Below, piece by piece: positions 8,292 to 17,099 of a DNA stretch of 64,000 bases. The stretch covers positions 7,812,001-7,876,000 of the forward strand of contig OY969916.1 of assembly GCA_963704535.1 (NCBI GenBank), given 5' to 3'. A program made the position numbers and the translations under genes. This DNA is from G963704535 sp963704535 (GTDB taxonomy: Bacteria; Chloroflexota; Chloroflexia; Chloroflexales; Roseiflexaceae). Every line of letters begins with the position of its first letter. Positions within the stretch are counted from its first letter, which is position 1. The notes under the pieces were generated by a model. The model was given only the letters and a program-made list of their open reading frames with translations, ran no database searches and had not been told where the DNA came from.

Positions 8292-8534
8292 ATGACCGCG
8301 AAAGCATACAACCGAATCGAGCGGGTGATCATCGGGCTGATGATTGTCGGAATGGTCGGCATGTTCCAGCCGATCTCGGCCGAGCTGTTTCGGTACGGAT
8401 TTCTGACGTTGCTGTTCAGCACGATTGGGTTTATTATTATCAGCCATATGTCGCCCAAGCCAGAGAACCCGGATGCCTCCGGGCCAGTCAGCCTGGAGCA
8501 GGCGGCCGAGCACGCACAGGGACATGACCTATGA
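8292..8534 (+). CDS. Small two-helix membrane protein of unknown function
   Basis: 80 residues with two hydrophobic segments, VIIGLMIVGMVGMFQPIS (about 12-29) and YGFLTLLFSTIGFIIISHM (about 35-53), then a polar tail. Its stop codon overlaps the start of the GntR regulator (ATGA at 8531-8534), a sign of translational coupling and that both are real genes. I do not recognise the family. It may be an accessory component of the neighbouring transport locus or simply co-transcribed with its regulator. Confidence 0.65.
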   Translation: MTAKAYNRIERVIIGLMIVGMVGMFQPISAELFRYGFLTLLFSTIGFIIISHMSPKPENPDASGPVSLEQAAEHAQGHDL

Positions 8535-9223
8535 CGAACGGGCTGAACCAGGAAGATGTCGCGTCGTTGACGGAGAAAGCCTACCGGGCGATCTCCAGCG
8601 CCATTGCGAACCTGGAGTTCAAGCCTGGCGAGGCGCTGACCCAGGACCGATTGGCGCGCTGGCTCTCGATTAGCAGGACGCCGGTGCGCGAGGCGCTGCG
8701 CCGCCTGGAGCAGGAGGGCATCATCCAAACGGTGCCTGGCCGCGGCTTGATCGTCACCGAGTTGACGATCAAAGATGTCGAGGATATGCTGGAGATGCTC
8801 CAGTTGATGGACGCGCACGCGGCGTACTTGGCTGCACAGCGCCGCACGCCTGAGCAGGCCGACCGGCTCGCCGCCGTCGCCCGCGATCTGCTGGCAGCGG
8901 CCGAGCAGCACAACGTTGAGGCCTGGTCGATCGCCGATAAGCCGTATCACGAGATCGTGCTGGCGGCCTCCGGGAACCAACTGCTCCGCCAGTCGATCCA
9001 GGATGTGCGTCGGCGACTGCACCGGATCACGATTAACTCGGCGACGCGGCCCGAGCGGCTGCTGGCCTGCACCCACGAGCATCTCGCAGTCGCCGCGGCG
9101 ATCGTGGGCGGCGACGCCGAGACGGCGGCCGGGCTGATGCGCGAGCATATCGGGGCCATGAGTATGAGCGCCCTGACGCTCATCCGCAGCTATATTGTGC
9201 CGGTACGAGGGGAACGATTCTAA
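8531..9223 (+). CDS. GntR-family transcriptional regulator (FadR/FCD subfamily)
   Basis: 230 residues. The N-terminal winged helix (about 15-80) has the typical GEALTQDRLARWLSISRTPV and REALRRLEQEGIIQTVPGRG stretches. The C-terminal all-helical FCD ligand-binding domain has the metal-binding His pattern (KPYHEIVLAA, CTHEHLAVAAAI, MREHIGAM). FCD regulators usually respond to sugar acids or other organic acids. Its place between the sugar importer and the FGGY kinase suggests it controls this locus (inference); no operator was identified. Confidence 0.9.
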   Translation: MTNGLNQEDVASLTEKAYRAISSAIANLEFKPGEALTQDRLARWLSISRTPVREALRRLEQEGIIQTVPGRGLIVTELTIKDVEDMLEMLQLMDAHAAYLAAQRRTPEQADRLAAVARDLLAAAEQHNVEAWSIADKPYHEIVLAASGNQLLRQSIQDVRRRLHRITINSATRPERLLACTHEHLAVAAAIVGGDAETAAGLMREHIGAMSMSALTLIRSYIVPVRGERF

Positions 9224-9227
9224 TTTA

Positions 9228-9322
9228 GACCAGGTTTCGGGCGCCGCCATTCTCTTTAGAATGTGAGTGGGGCAGACTGAGGGGGCTGCCCTCTCAAACC
9301 CCCTTTTTTCAGAACTGTAAAG
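9228..9322 (+). repeat. Family B repeat, extended form
   Basis: TTAGACCAGGTTTCGGGCGC, a TCTTTAGAATG segment, the GACTGAGGGGGCTGCCCTCT core, CCCCCTTTTTTCAG and CTGTAAAGCTCC. The outer parts match the element at 59571-59692. It ends 5 bases before the kinase start, so it supplies the 5' leader of that gene. Confidence 0.75.
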
Positions 9323-9327
9323 CTCCA

Positions 9328-10806
9328 ATGATCCTGGCGATTGATGTCGGCTCGCTCTCCATTCGCTGCACTCTTTTTACCCATGATGGTGTCGCCGTGA
9401 GCATGTGCAAGCGGCGCTTTGAGCATGCCACGCCCGCGCCCGATTGGCACGAAATCGACGCGGGCCAGATCTGGGCCGCGCTGCTGGATGCGCTGGCCGA
9501 GCTTGCCGATCAGCATGACTTGGGCCAGGTCGGCGCCCTCGGGCTGACCAACCAGCGCGGGACCTGCCTGCTGTGGGATCGGGCGACGGGCGAGCCGATC
9601 GGGCCGGCGATGCTCTGGCTCGACCGGCGCACCGAGCCGTTTGTGGCGGCCCTGCGCGACTCCGGGCACGGTCTGCTGGTGCAGATCAGCACCGGCGCGG
9701 CGCTGCACAGCTTTTCCAGCGCGCCCAAGCTGCGCTGGATGATCGACAACCTGCCCGGTGCCGGCGGGCTGCTGGCGGTCGGCCAGTTGGCCGGGGGCAC
9801 ACTGGACAGTTGGCTGCTCTGGCAACTGAGCGGCGGCAAGGTCCACGCGACCGATTACTCGAACGCGCAGCGAACGCTGCTGTTGAACCTGGCCACCCTG
9901 CAATGGGACCGCGAGCTGGTGCGGCTGTTCAGCGTCCCGCCGGAGATCCTGCCGGCGGTTGCGGCTGGCGCACGGGCCTGGGGCACCGTCGATGTGCCGG
10001 GGCTGCCGCAGCTCCGCGCGCCGATCGGCGCGGTGGCGGCCAACCAGACCGCCGCGCTGTTTGGGCACGGCGCGCTGGCACCGGGCGAGGCGAAGTGCAG
10101 CTACGGGAACAGCATTGCGCCGCTGGTGTTCTGCGGCGCGCAGCCGGTTGGGGAGCGCGCGGGGATGGCCCTTATTGCCTATGGCCCCGGCGGCGCGCCA
10201 GCCTACGGGATGGGCTGTACAATGCCGGGCGGGGCGCTGGCGCTGGAGTGGTGCTGTAGTAAGCTGGGGATCTATCCCTCAGTTGAGGAGCTTGTCGCCG
10301 AGGCCGCCGGCGCGCCGCCGGACGAGGAGATCATCTTTGTGCCGGCGTTCGCCGGGCTGATGGTGCCGGCCCGCGACCCGACCGCGCGGGCCGCGATCTT
10401 GGGGCTGCACGCCGCCGCCGACCGGCGCTCGCTCGCGCGGGCGGCGCTGGAGAGCAGCGCCTTCCAGGCCGCCGATGCGCTGGAGCTGATCCGCGAGGCC
10501 AGTGGTGTAGCAGTGACGCGGCTGTATGTCGACGGCGGCCTGGCGCGCAGCGATCTGCTGGTGCAGACGCAGGCCGACCTGCTCGGCATCCCGGTGGCGC
10601 GGCCGGCGCAGAGCGAACTGGCGTCGCTGGGCATCGCTCGGCTGGCCGCCTACGGCGCCGGCCTGGCCCTTGACGAGCGGTTCCTGGGCCAGGGGCGCGG
10701 GGAGGCGCGAGTTTTCATGCCACAGCTCGACGCCGACACCCGCCAGCGCCGCATCGCCCGCTGGCGCGCGGGCGTCGAGCGGGCCAGGGGGTGGGTGACA
10801 AGATGA
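9328..10806 (+). CDS. FGGY-family carbohydrate kinase (glycerol kinase-like)
   Basis: 492 residues. It begins MILAIDVGSLSIRCTLFTHD, the phosphate-1 motif of the actin-like ATPase fold. GALGLTNQRGTCLLWDRATG and PAMLWLDRRTE are the sugar/glycerol kinase N-terminal signature, and LYVDGGLARSDLLVQTQADL is the FGGY second signature (adenosine/phosphate 2). Its length suits the family. The substrate is unclear: sequence style is between glycerol kinase and the sugar kinases, and the neighbours (isomerase, SDR, dehydrogenase) favour a sugar or polyol. The last codons (GWVTR, stop) are formed by GTGACAAGATGA of the following repeat tract. Confidence 0.88.
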   Translation: MILAIDVGSLSIRCTLFTHDGVAVSMCKRRFEHATPAPDWHEIDAGQIWAALLDALAELADQHDLGQVGALGLTNQRGTCLLWDRATGEPIGPAMLWLDRRTEPFVAALRDSGHGLLVQISTGAALHSFSSAPKLRWMIDNLPGAGGLLAVGQLAGGTLDSWLLWQLSGGKVHATDYSNAQRTLLLNLATLQWDRELVRLFSVPPEILPAVAAGARAWGTVDVPGLPQLRAPIGAVAANQTAALFGHGALAPGEAKCSYGNSIAPLVFCGAQPVGERAGMALIAYGPGGAPAYGMGCTMPGGALALEWCCSKLGIYPSVEELVAEAAGAPPDEEIIFVPAFAGLMVPARDPTARAAILGLHAAADRRSLARAALESSAFQAADALELIREASGVAVTRLYVDGGLARSDLLVQTQADLLGIPVARPAQSELASLGIARLAAYGAGLALDERFLGQGRGEARVFMPQLDADTRQRRIARWRAGVERARGWVTR

Positions 10807-11066
10807 AAGGGTGAAAGGGTGAAGGGGTGAAAGGGGCATCGGAGGATATGAGGATGGAGGAGGGAGCCACGTAAGGGCGTATTGCATACGCCCCGTATTG
10901 CATACGCCCCCACCGAACCCAGAAGCACCGAGCACCTGTAGGCAGGCCCTCCGTGGCCGCCGGGCACCGTGGCCGTCGGGCACCGTGGCCGCCCGAACAC
11001 ATCACACATCACCCTTCGACTTCGCTCAGGGTAGGCGCAACACGCAACACGCAACACGTAATCGTA
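10797..11066. repeat. Intergenic mosaic of repeat types C and D
   Basis: 10797-10840 holds GGTGAAAGGGTGAAGGGGTG units; 10840-10865 GAGGATGGAGG units; 10874-10912 two copies of GTATTGCATACGCCCC; 10930-11000 CCCTCCGTGGCCGCCGGGCA and its repeats; 11000-11030 ATCACACATCACCCTTCGAC; 11036-11062 ACACGCA heptamers. A close relative lies at 60700-61025. No gene is visible. Confidence 0.8.
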
Positions 11067-11094
11067 AATCCTACATACACTAGAGGAGGGCACA

Positions 11095-12095
11095 ATGGCG
11101 CGACCTGTCACACTGTTTACCGGACAATGGGCCGATCTTCCGCTGGAGGAGCTTGCGAAGAAAGCGAAGGGCTGGGGCTACGACGGGCTGGAGTTGGCCT
11201 GTTGGGGCGATCACTTCGAGGTGGATAAGGCGCTGGAGGACGACGGCTACATTCGCCGGAAGCGCGAGTTGCTGGAGCGCAACGGGCTCCAGTGCTTCGC
11301 GATCAGCAACCACCTGGTCGGCCAGTGCGTCGCCGATAAGTTCATCGACGAGCGCCACCAGGGCATCCTCCCGCCCCACATTTGGGGCGACGGCGACCCG
11401 GAGGGAGTGCGCCAGCGGGCCGCCGAGGAGGTCAAAAAGACCGCCCAAGCGGCGGCGGCCTTCGGCGTCAAGCAGGTCAACGGCTTCACCGGCTCGCCGA
11501 TCTGGCACCTGATCTACTCGTTCCCGCCCAACAACCGGGAGACGATCGAGGCCGGCTACCGCGAGTTCGCCGACCGCTGGAACCCGATTATGGACGCATT
11601 CGACGCGGCCGGCGTGCGCTTTGGCCTGGAGGTCCACCCGACCGAGATCGCCTATGACATCCCGACGACCGAGAAGACGCTGGAGGCGATCGGGCGGCGC
11701 GAGGCGTTCGGCATCAACTTCGATCCGAGCCACTTCCACCATCAGTTCGTCGACCCGGTGCTGTTCATCGAGGCGTTCGCCGACCGGATCTACCACGTCC
11801 ACGTCAAGGAGAGCCGGCGCAACCTGAACGGCCGCACCAGCATCCTCGGCTCGCACCTCAACTTCGGCGACCCGCGCCGCGGCTGGGACTTTGTCTCGCC
11901 TGGGCACGGCGGGATTGAGTGGGGCCGATCTTCAGGACGCTGACGCGGACCGGCTACCAGGGGCCGCTCTCGGTCGAGTGGGAGGACAGCGGGATGGACC
12001 GCGAGTTCGGCGCCCCAGAGGCCTGCGCGATGGTCAAGAAATCCGACTTCCCGCCCAGCCAGGTCGCCTTCGACGCGGCGTTCCAGAAGAAGTAG
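11095..12095 (+). CDS. Sugar phosphate isomerase/epimerase (AP-endonuclease 2-type TIM barrel), frameshifted near its end
   Basis: The ATG at 11095 begins MARPVTLFTGQWADLPLEEL. Metal and substrate elements of the family are visible: GYDGLELACWGDHFEVDKAL, FGLEVHPTEIAYD, FGINFDPSHFHHQ, YHVHVKESRR. Read in one frame it stops early at 11941 (EWGRSSGR, stop). Adding one G to the GGGG run at 11921-11924 restores GPIFRTLTRTGYQGPLSVEW, with the metal-binding EWEDSG, and runs to TAG at 12093-12095, giving a full-length product of about 333 residues. So this is either a sequencing indel in a G-run or a recent frameshift. Downstream of the FGGY kinase and upstream of an SDR gene, it fits a sugar pathway. 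Confidence 0.85.
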
Positions 12096-12097
12096 TC

Positions 12098-12176
12098 GTG
12101 AAGGGGTGAGGGAGTGAAAGGGTGAGTTGTACCTCCCCTTCACCCTTTCACCCTTTCACCCTTTCAGGCTTGTCGA
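12098..12176. repeat. Type C mirrored repeat (GTGAAGGG class)
   Basis: GTGAAGGGGTGAGGGAGTGAAAGG followed by its complement CACCCTTTCACCCTTTCACC after a TACCTCC spacer; forms a hairpin in the short gap before the SDR gene. It starts 3 bases after the repaired isomerase stop. Confidence 0.8.
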
Positions 12177-12185
12177 GAGAAACCA

Positions 12186-12965
12186 ATGCCAGACTTACGC
12201 GATAAGGTCGCGATCGTCACCGGGGCGAGCCGCGAGATCGGCGCGGCGATGGCCGAGGCGCTGGCCGGCGCCGGCGCGGCGGTGTTGGTGGCCCACTACG
12301 GCGAGTCGGAACGGGCGGCAGAGGTGGCTGCGCGAATCAGCGCCGCCGGCGGGCGAACGCTGGCCCACGAGGCCGATTGCTCCAGCATCGAGGCCAACCA
12401 GCAGATGGTCGCCCGCGCCGTCGAGGCGTTCGGTCGCCTGGATATCTTTGTCGCCAACGCCGGGCTGACGATCGCCAGCCCGTTCCTTGAGACCGACGAG
12501 GCGACCTGGGACACGCTGTTCGACTTGAACATGAAGGGGTCGTACTTCGGCGCGCAGGCCGCCGCCCGCCAGATGATCGCCCAGGGCGCGACAGCGGGCG
12601 CCTACGGCGGGCGGATCGTTTTCTCCTCCTCAGTTACCGGCATCCAGGCGGTGCCGAATCTGTCGGCCTACGGCATCACTAAGGCTGGGCTGCGCCACAT
12701 GGCCAGGACGCTGGCCTGGGAGTTGGGCCAGTACGGGATCACCGTCAATGCGCTGGGCATCGGCGCGACGGTCAACGAGCGCAACATGCGCGGCGACCCG
12801 GATTACGCCGCCCACTGGGCCGGGGTGACGCCGACCGGCCGCGCGCTCCAGCCGGCGGATCTGGCGGCAGGGCTGCTGCACCTGGTCGCGCCTGGAGCAG
12901 AGATGCTCACCGGGCAGACGCTGGTGATCGACGGTGGGTGGACGTTGTACAGCCGGATGCCGTAG
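12186..12965 (+). CDS. SDR-family oxidoreductase (3-oxoacyl-ACP reductase-like)
   Basis: 259 residues, the usual size of classical short-chain dehydrogenases. Cofactor motif VTGASREIGAAMAEALAGAG (Glu in place of the common Gly before Ile), NAG motif DIFVANAGLT, catalytic Ser in RIVFSSSVTGIQ and Tyr/Lys in YGITKAGLRH. Arg/Ser after the first strand suggests NADP or NAD with no firm call. The end, TGQTLVIDGGWTLYS, is typical of the FabG-like subgroup. Following an isomerase/epimerase and a sugar kinase, it is likelier a sugar or polyol dehydrogenase than a fatty-acid enzyme (inference). Confidence 0.9.
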   Translation: MPDLRDKVAIVTGASREIGAAMAEALAGAGAAVLVAHYGESERAAEVAARISAAGGRTLAHEADCSSIEANQQMVARAVEAFGRLDIFVANAGLTIASPFLETDEATWDTLFDLNMKGSYFGAQAAARQMIAQGATAGAYGGRIVFSSSVTGIQAVPNLSAYGITKAGLRHMARTLAWELGQYGITVNALGIGATVNERNMRGDPDYAAHWAGVTPTGRALQPADLAAGLLHLVAPGAEMLTGQTLVIDGGWTLYSRMP

Positions 12966-12989
12966 GGATGCGCTGACGCGGAGGGCTTG

Positions 12990-13826
12990 ATGACGGATAT
13001 CGTTACGCACCTGTGGACTGATCGCCGGCACCTGACGACCGAGGCGTATGCCGACAGCGCGAACCTGGCGGCGCGCGGCAGCATCTACCGCTACCAGCAG
13101 CCGCATATCGATCTGGTCGAGTGGGCGCTGGGGCATGTGACGTGGCGCGGCACGGAGCGGGTGCTCGACGTCGGCTGCGGGCCTGGGCTGTATCTAAAGC
13201 GGCTGGCACGGCTCCCCGGACTACGGCTGATCGGCATGGATCTGTCGCGCGGGATGTTGGGCGATCTGCGGCGGCAGTGGGGTGCCGCGCCAAGCCCTGA
13301 TCTGGCGGTAGCCGATGTCCAGCGTCTACCGCTGCCGGACGCGAGTCGTGATGTGATTCTCGCCATGCATATGCTGTATCACGTATCGGATATCGTGGGA
13401 GCGGCCCACGATCTGCGGCGCGTGCTGTGCCCTGACGGCACGTTGCTGGCGATTACGAATGGCGCGAGACATCTGCGGGAGTTCGGCGATGTCTACGATG
13501 CGGCGGTAATGACAGTGGCAGGCCGTGCGCCTGAGTCGTTCAACAAAGCCTCGCATCGTTTTAGGCTGGAGAATGGCGGCGAGTTGCTTGAGCGCGCCTT
13601 TGCACAGGTCGAGCTTCACGATGTCGCCAGTGAGCTGTGTATCCCGGAGGCGCAGTCGGTCGTGCGCTACTTCGAGAGCAGCCGGGCGGCTCGTGAGCGG
13701 GCGCTGCCGGCGGGTACGCGTTGGGCGGCAATCGCGGTTGAGGTTGAGCGCATCGTGACGGAGCGCATCGCGGAGCAGGGTGCGTTTCGGGTGCAGACGC
13801 ACTCGGGCGTGTTCGTGTGCCGGTGA
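12990..13826 (+). CDS. Class I SAM-dependent methyltransferase
   Basis: About 278 residues; the start could be TTG 12987 or ATG 12990 (taken here), 24 bases after the SDR stop. SAM-binding motif I VLDVGCGPGLYLKRLARLPG, acidic motif II LIGMDLSRGM, motif III DVQRLPLPDASRDVILAMHM. This is the Methyltransf_11 type acting on small molecules. The substrate is unknown. Next come cobalamin genes, but nothing in the sequence ties it to corrinoids. Confidence 0.85.
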   Translation: MTDIVTHLWTDRRHLTTEAYADSANLAARGSIYRYQQPHIDLVEWALGHVTWRGTERVLDVGCGPGLYLKRLARLPGLRLIGMDLSRGMLGDLRRQWGAAPSPDLAVADVQRLPLPDASRDVILAMHMLYHVSDIVGAAHDLRRVLCPDGTLLAITNGARHLREFGDVYDAAVMTVAGRAPESFNKASHRFRLENGGELLERAFAQVELHDVASELCIPEAQSVVRYFESSRAARERALPAGTRWAAIAVEVERIVTERIAEQGAFRVQTHSGVFVCR

Positions 13827-13932
13827 GTTCGTGGTCCGTTGCATCTTGCGGCGGGGAGGTGTGGAGGGGCCGCCCTCCACAATCTTCTTTTCTCCCACGT
13901 TTACCTTCTCCACCAGAACGCAAGTAAGTATT

Positions 13933-14547
13933 ATGAGGACAAGCATCTGGTTGGTGCGGCACGGCCAGACCGAGCTGAACAAGGCGCAGCGCTACCAGGG
14001 TGCGACCGATAGCCCGCTGACGAGCTTTGGGCTGCTCCAGGCCGAGGCCCTGGCGCGCCGGCTGCGGCGCATCCCATTTAAGGCTGCGGTTGTCAGCCCG
14101 TTTCTGCGTTCGCGCGCGACCGCCGAGGTGATCCTGGGCGACCGCGACGTGCCGATCGTCGAGGACCCGCGCTGGAACGAGATCCACCACGGGCGCTGGG
14201 AGGGGCTGACCTACCCCGAGGTCCGGGCGCGGTTCCCCCAGGAGGCGGCCGCGCGCTTCTCCGACGCGCTCCACGGCCGTGCGGCGGGCGGCGAGAGCCT
14301 GGCCGAGGTGGCCGAGCGCGTGGCGCAGGCCTGGAGCGCGCTGCTCCACCAGCCAGAGGGGCGCCTCCTGGTCGTGACGCACGCTACGCCGGTGCGGCTG
14401 GTGCTGTGCGCGGCCTGCGGCATGGCGCCAGAGCTGCACTGGCGCTGGCGGATCGACTTGGGCGGCGTGACGGGGCTGGACATCTATGGCGGCGGGGTGA
14501 TCATGCGGATGGTCAACGAGGTGCCGCGCCTGGCCGCCGACCGCTGA
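13933..14547 (+). CDS. cobC: Histidine phosphatase family protein, probable alpha-ribazole phosphatase
   Basis: 204 residues. ATG at 13933 is taken because the protein then opens MRTSIWLVRHGQTELNKAQR, with the phosphohistidine RHG motif at residue 9-11. The second catalytic region is the Glu in EIHHGRWEGLTYPE and the late His in VVTHATPVRLVL. Branch-2-like small phosphatases of this kind include CobC, which removes the 5'-phosphate of alpha-ribazole phosphate. The call rests on cobT and cobS being the next genes on the same strand; on sequence alone it could be another phosphoglycerate-mutase-like phosphatase. Confidence 0.75.
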   Translation: MRTSIWLVRHGQTELNKAQRYQGATDSPLTSFGLLQAEALARRLRRIPFKAAVVSPFLRSRATAEVILGDRDVPIVEDPRWNEIHHGRWEGLTYPEVRARFPQEAAARFSDALHGRAAGGESLAEVAERVAQAWSALLHQPEGRLLVVTHATPVRLVLCAACGMAPELHWRWRIDLGGVTGLDIYGGGVIMRMVNEVPRLAADR

Positions 14548-14577
14548 CCGCCGACCACTGACCACGCATCACGTTTC

Positions 14578-14796
14578 TTGAAAAGGGGGAGTTTGAGGGG
14601 TCGCCCCTCAAGAATCTCCTTTCCACCAGTTTCTGAAAAGGGGGAGTTTGAGGGGTCGCCCCTCAAGAATCTCCTTTCCACCAGTTTCTGAAAAGGGAGA
14701 GTTTGAGGGGTCGCCTCTCAAGAGCCTTTTCCACCAGTTTCTGAAAAGGGGGAGTTTGAGGGGTCGCCCCTCAAGAGCCCTTTTCCACCACAGATC
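14578..14796 (+). repeat. Tandem array of 4 family A hairpin units (about 54-55 bp)
   Basis: Four TGAAAAGGGGGAGTTTGAGG-type units with GGTCGCCCCTCAAGA and TTTCCACCAGTTTC ends; the third has AAAAGGGAGAG and CGCCTCTC. It fills the gap between the phosphatase and cobT. Confidence 0.92.
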
Positions 14797-14822
14797 GCGA
14801 GGGAGACAAGGAGCAAAACCTC

Positions 14823-15902
14823 ATGTCTGAGATAGACGCTGATCTTGAGCAGTCGCTTCGGGAACTGTGCGGGCGTGTGCCCGCGCCGGATGAGAGCGCC
14901 GCAGCCGCCGCGCGTGCGCGGCTCGACCAGCTCACCAAGCCGCCGGGCAGCCTGGGCGCGCTGGAGGAACTGGCTGTGCGGCTGGCGGCGATCACCGGCC
15001 AGGTCTGCCCGCGCTTCGCCCACCCGGCGGTGCTGGTGGCCGCTGGCGACCACGGCGTCGTAGCCGAGGGGGTGAGCCCGTACCCGCAGGCGGTAACTGG
15101 TCAGATGGTGCGTAACTTTCTGCGCGGCGGGGCGGCGATCAATGCGCTGGCTGCCAACGCCGGGGCGCGAGTGATCGTCGTGGACGCCGGCGTGGCGGCC
15201 GTGCTGCCGGAGCACCCTGGCCTGCGCCGCGCTGCCACGGCGCCCGGCACGCGCAACCTGCTGCATGAGCCGGCGATGACCCGTGCCCAAGCCGCCGCCG
15301 CGCTGCTGGCCGGCGCGCGGATCGTCGCGGAGGAGCGCGAGGCCGGGCTGGACCTGCTGGCGCTCGGCGAGATGGGGATCGGAAATACGACCGCGGCGGC
15401 CTGCCTGACCTGCGCCTTTACCGGCGCGCCGCCAGAGCTGGCGACTGGTCGCGGCACCGGGCTTGACGACGCTGGGCTGGAGCGCAAGCGTGCCGTGGTC
15501 GCGGCGGCCCTGCGCCGGGCGCGCCCTGACCCGGCCGACCCGCTGGGCGTGTTGGCCGAGTTGGGCGGCTTCGAGATCGCGCTCTTGGCCGGCGCGGCGC
15601 TTGAGGCGGCGGCGCGGCGCGTCCCGGTGGTGCTCGATGGGTATATCACCGCCGGCGCCGCGCTGGTGGCGGTCGCCCTGGCGCCGCGCCTGCGCCACCT
15701 GCTGATTGCCGGGCACCGCTCGGCCGAGCCGGGGCACCGGGTGGCGCTGGAGCATCTGGGCCTCCAGCCGCTGCTGGCGCTCGATATGCGCCTGGGCGAG
15801 GGGAGCGGCGCCGCGCTGGCGCTGCCGATCATCCAGGGCGCGGCGCGGACCATGCGCGAGATGGCGACATTCGCCGAGGCAGGAGTCGAGCATGCAACAT
15901 AG
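14823..15902 (+). CDS. cobT: Nicotinate-nucleotide--dimethylbenzimidazole phosphoribosyltransferase CobT
   Basis: 359 residues, the family length. It transfers phosphoribose from nicotinate mononucleotide to the lower-ligand base, giving alpha-ribazole phosphate for cobalamin assembly. Signature stretches: LTKPPGSLGALEELAVRLAA, LVAAGDHGVVAEGVSPYPQA, LLALGEMGIGNTTAAACLTC, VVLDGYITAGAALVAVALAP, and the terminal catalytic Glu in LDMRLGEGSGAALA. An internal site AGGAG near its end serves the next gene, which overlaps it by 11 bases. Substrate base (DMB or another) cannot be read from the sequence. Confidence 0.96.
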   Translation: MSEIDADLEQSLRELCGRVPAPDESAAAAARARLDQLTKPPGSLGALEELAVRLAAITGQVCPRFAHPAVLVAAGDHGVVAEGVSPYPQAVTGQMVRNFLRGGAAINALAANAGARVIVVDAGVAAVLPEHPGLRRAATAPGTRNLLHEPAMTRAQAAAALLAGARIVAEEREAGLDLLALGEMGIGNTTAAACLTCAFTGAPPELATGRGTGLDDAGLERKRAVVAAALRRARPDPADPLGVLAELGGFEIALLAGAALEAAARRVPVVLDGYITAGAALVAVALAPRLRHLLIAGHRSAEPGHRVALEHLGLQPLLALDMRLGEGSGAALALPIIQGAARTMREMATFAEAGVEHAT

Positions 15903-17097
15903 TGACGGCAATCAACCTGAGCGCCCGATCGATCTGGCGCGGGCACGCCGTGAGACGCCGGCGTGTGAGCATGTGGTGCATTTCAACAACGCTGGGATGA
16001 GCCTGACGCCGCAGCCGGTGCTGGATGCGGTCGTCGGGCACCTGCGGCTGGAGGCGAGCATCGGCGGCTACGAAGCGGAGGCGCGCTCTCAGGACGCGAT
16101 TGAGCGCGTGTACGGGGCGGCGGCGGCGCTGCTGGGCTGCGGGCGTGATGAGATCGCGATCGTCGAGAATGCCACGCGGGCGTGGGATATGGCCTTCTAC
16201 GCGGTGCCGCTCGGCCCCGGCGACCGGGTGCTGACGGCCATGGCCGAGTATGGCAGCAACTACATCGCCTTTCTCCAGGTAGCCCGCAAGACCGGCGCGA
16301 TCATCGAGCCCATCCCCAACGATGAGCGCGGCCAGCTCTCGGTCGAGGCGCTGCGCGGCGCGATCGACGAGCGGGTCAAGCTGATCGCGATCACGCACGT
16401 ACCTACTAACGGCGGGCTGGTCAACCCGGCGGCGGAGGTCGGGAGCGTGGCCCGCGCGGCTGGGATACCCTACCTGCTGGACGCATGCCAATCGGCTGGG
16501 CAGATGCCGCTCGACGTGGAGGCGATCGGCTGCGATATGCTCTCGGCGACCGGCCGGAAGTACCTGCGCGGCCCACGCGGGACCGGGCTGCTCTACGTCA
16601 GGCGCAGCCTGCTCGATCGCCTGGAGCCGCCGTTCCTGGACCTGCACGCGGCGCGCTGGGTGGCCAAAGACCGCTTCGAGATCCGCGACGACGCACGCCG
16701 CTTCGAGAACTGGGAGGCGAACTACGCCGGCAAGATCGGCCTGGGCGTCGCGATCGACTACGCGCTGGAGTGGGGCCTCGACGCGATCCGGGCCAGGATC
16801 GCATCCCTGGCCGACGACCTGCGCGCCCGCCTGGCTGCCTTGCCCGGCGTTACGGTGCGCGACCTGGGCGCCGAGCGCTGCGGGATCGTCACGTTTACTG
16901 TCGAAGGCCGCGAGCCTGACCAGATCCGGCGGGCGATGAACCAGCATAACATCAATGTCTGGGTTTCCATACCCGGCGGGACCCTGCTCGATATGGAGGC
17001 GCGCGGGTTGAGCGGCCTGGTGCGCGCGTCGGTGCATTACTATAACAGCGAGGAGGAGATCGAGCGCTTCTGCGAGGCGCTGGCAGAGATGGTGTGA
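15892..17097 (+). CDS. Class V aminotransferase (cysteine desulfurase/epimerase-like PLP enzyme)
   Basis: 401 residues from ATG 15892 (preceded by AGGAG, and overlapping the cobT stop). PLP enzyme marks: HFNNAGMSLTPQPVLDAVVG at the N-terminus, ITHVPTNGGLVNPAAEVG, LLDACQSAGQMPLDVEAIGC with the PLP-pyridine Asp, and the Schiff-base Lys in SATGRKYLRGPRGTG. Close in style to selenocysteine lyase/isopenicillin-N-epimerase-like members, whose reactions vary. Tightly coupled to cobT (overlap) and cobS (stop overlaps a possible GTG start at 17094), so a role linked to corrinoid assembly is possible but unproven. Confidence 0.88.
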   Translation: MQHSDGNQPERPIDLARARRETPACEHVVHFNNAGMSLTPQPVLDAVVGHLRLEASIGGYEAEARSQDAIERVYGAAAALLGCGRDEIAIVENATRAWDMAFYAVPLGPGDRVLTAMAEYGSNYIAFLQVARKTGAIIEPIPNDERGQLSVEALRGAIDERVKLIAITHVPTNGGLVNPAAEVGSVARAAGIPYLLDACQSAGQMPLDVEAIGCDMLSATGRKYLRGPRGTGLLYVRRSLLDRLEPPFLDLHAARWVAKDRFEIRDDARRFENWEANYAGKIGLGVAIDYALEWGLDAIRARIASLADDLRARLAALPGVTVRDLGAERCGIVTFTVEGREPDQIRRAMNQHNINVWVSIPGGTLLDMEARGLSGLVRASVHYYNSEEEIERFCEALAEMV

Positions 17098-17099
17098 CC

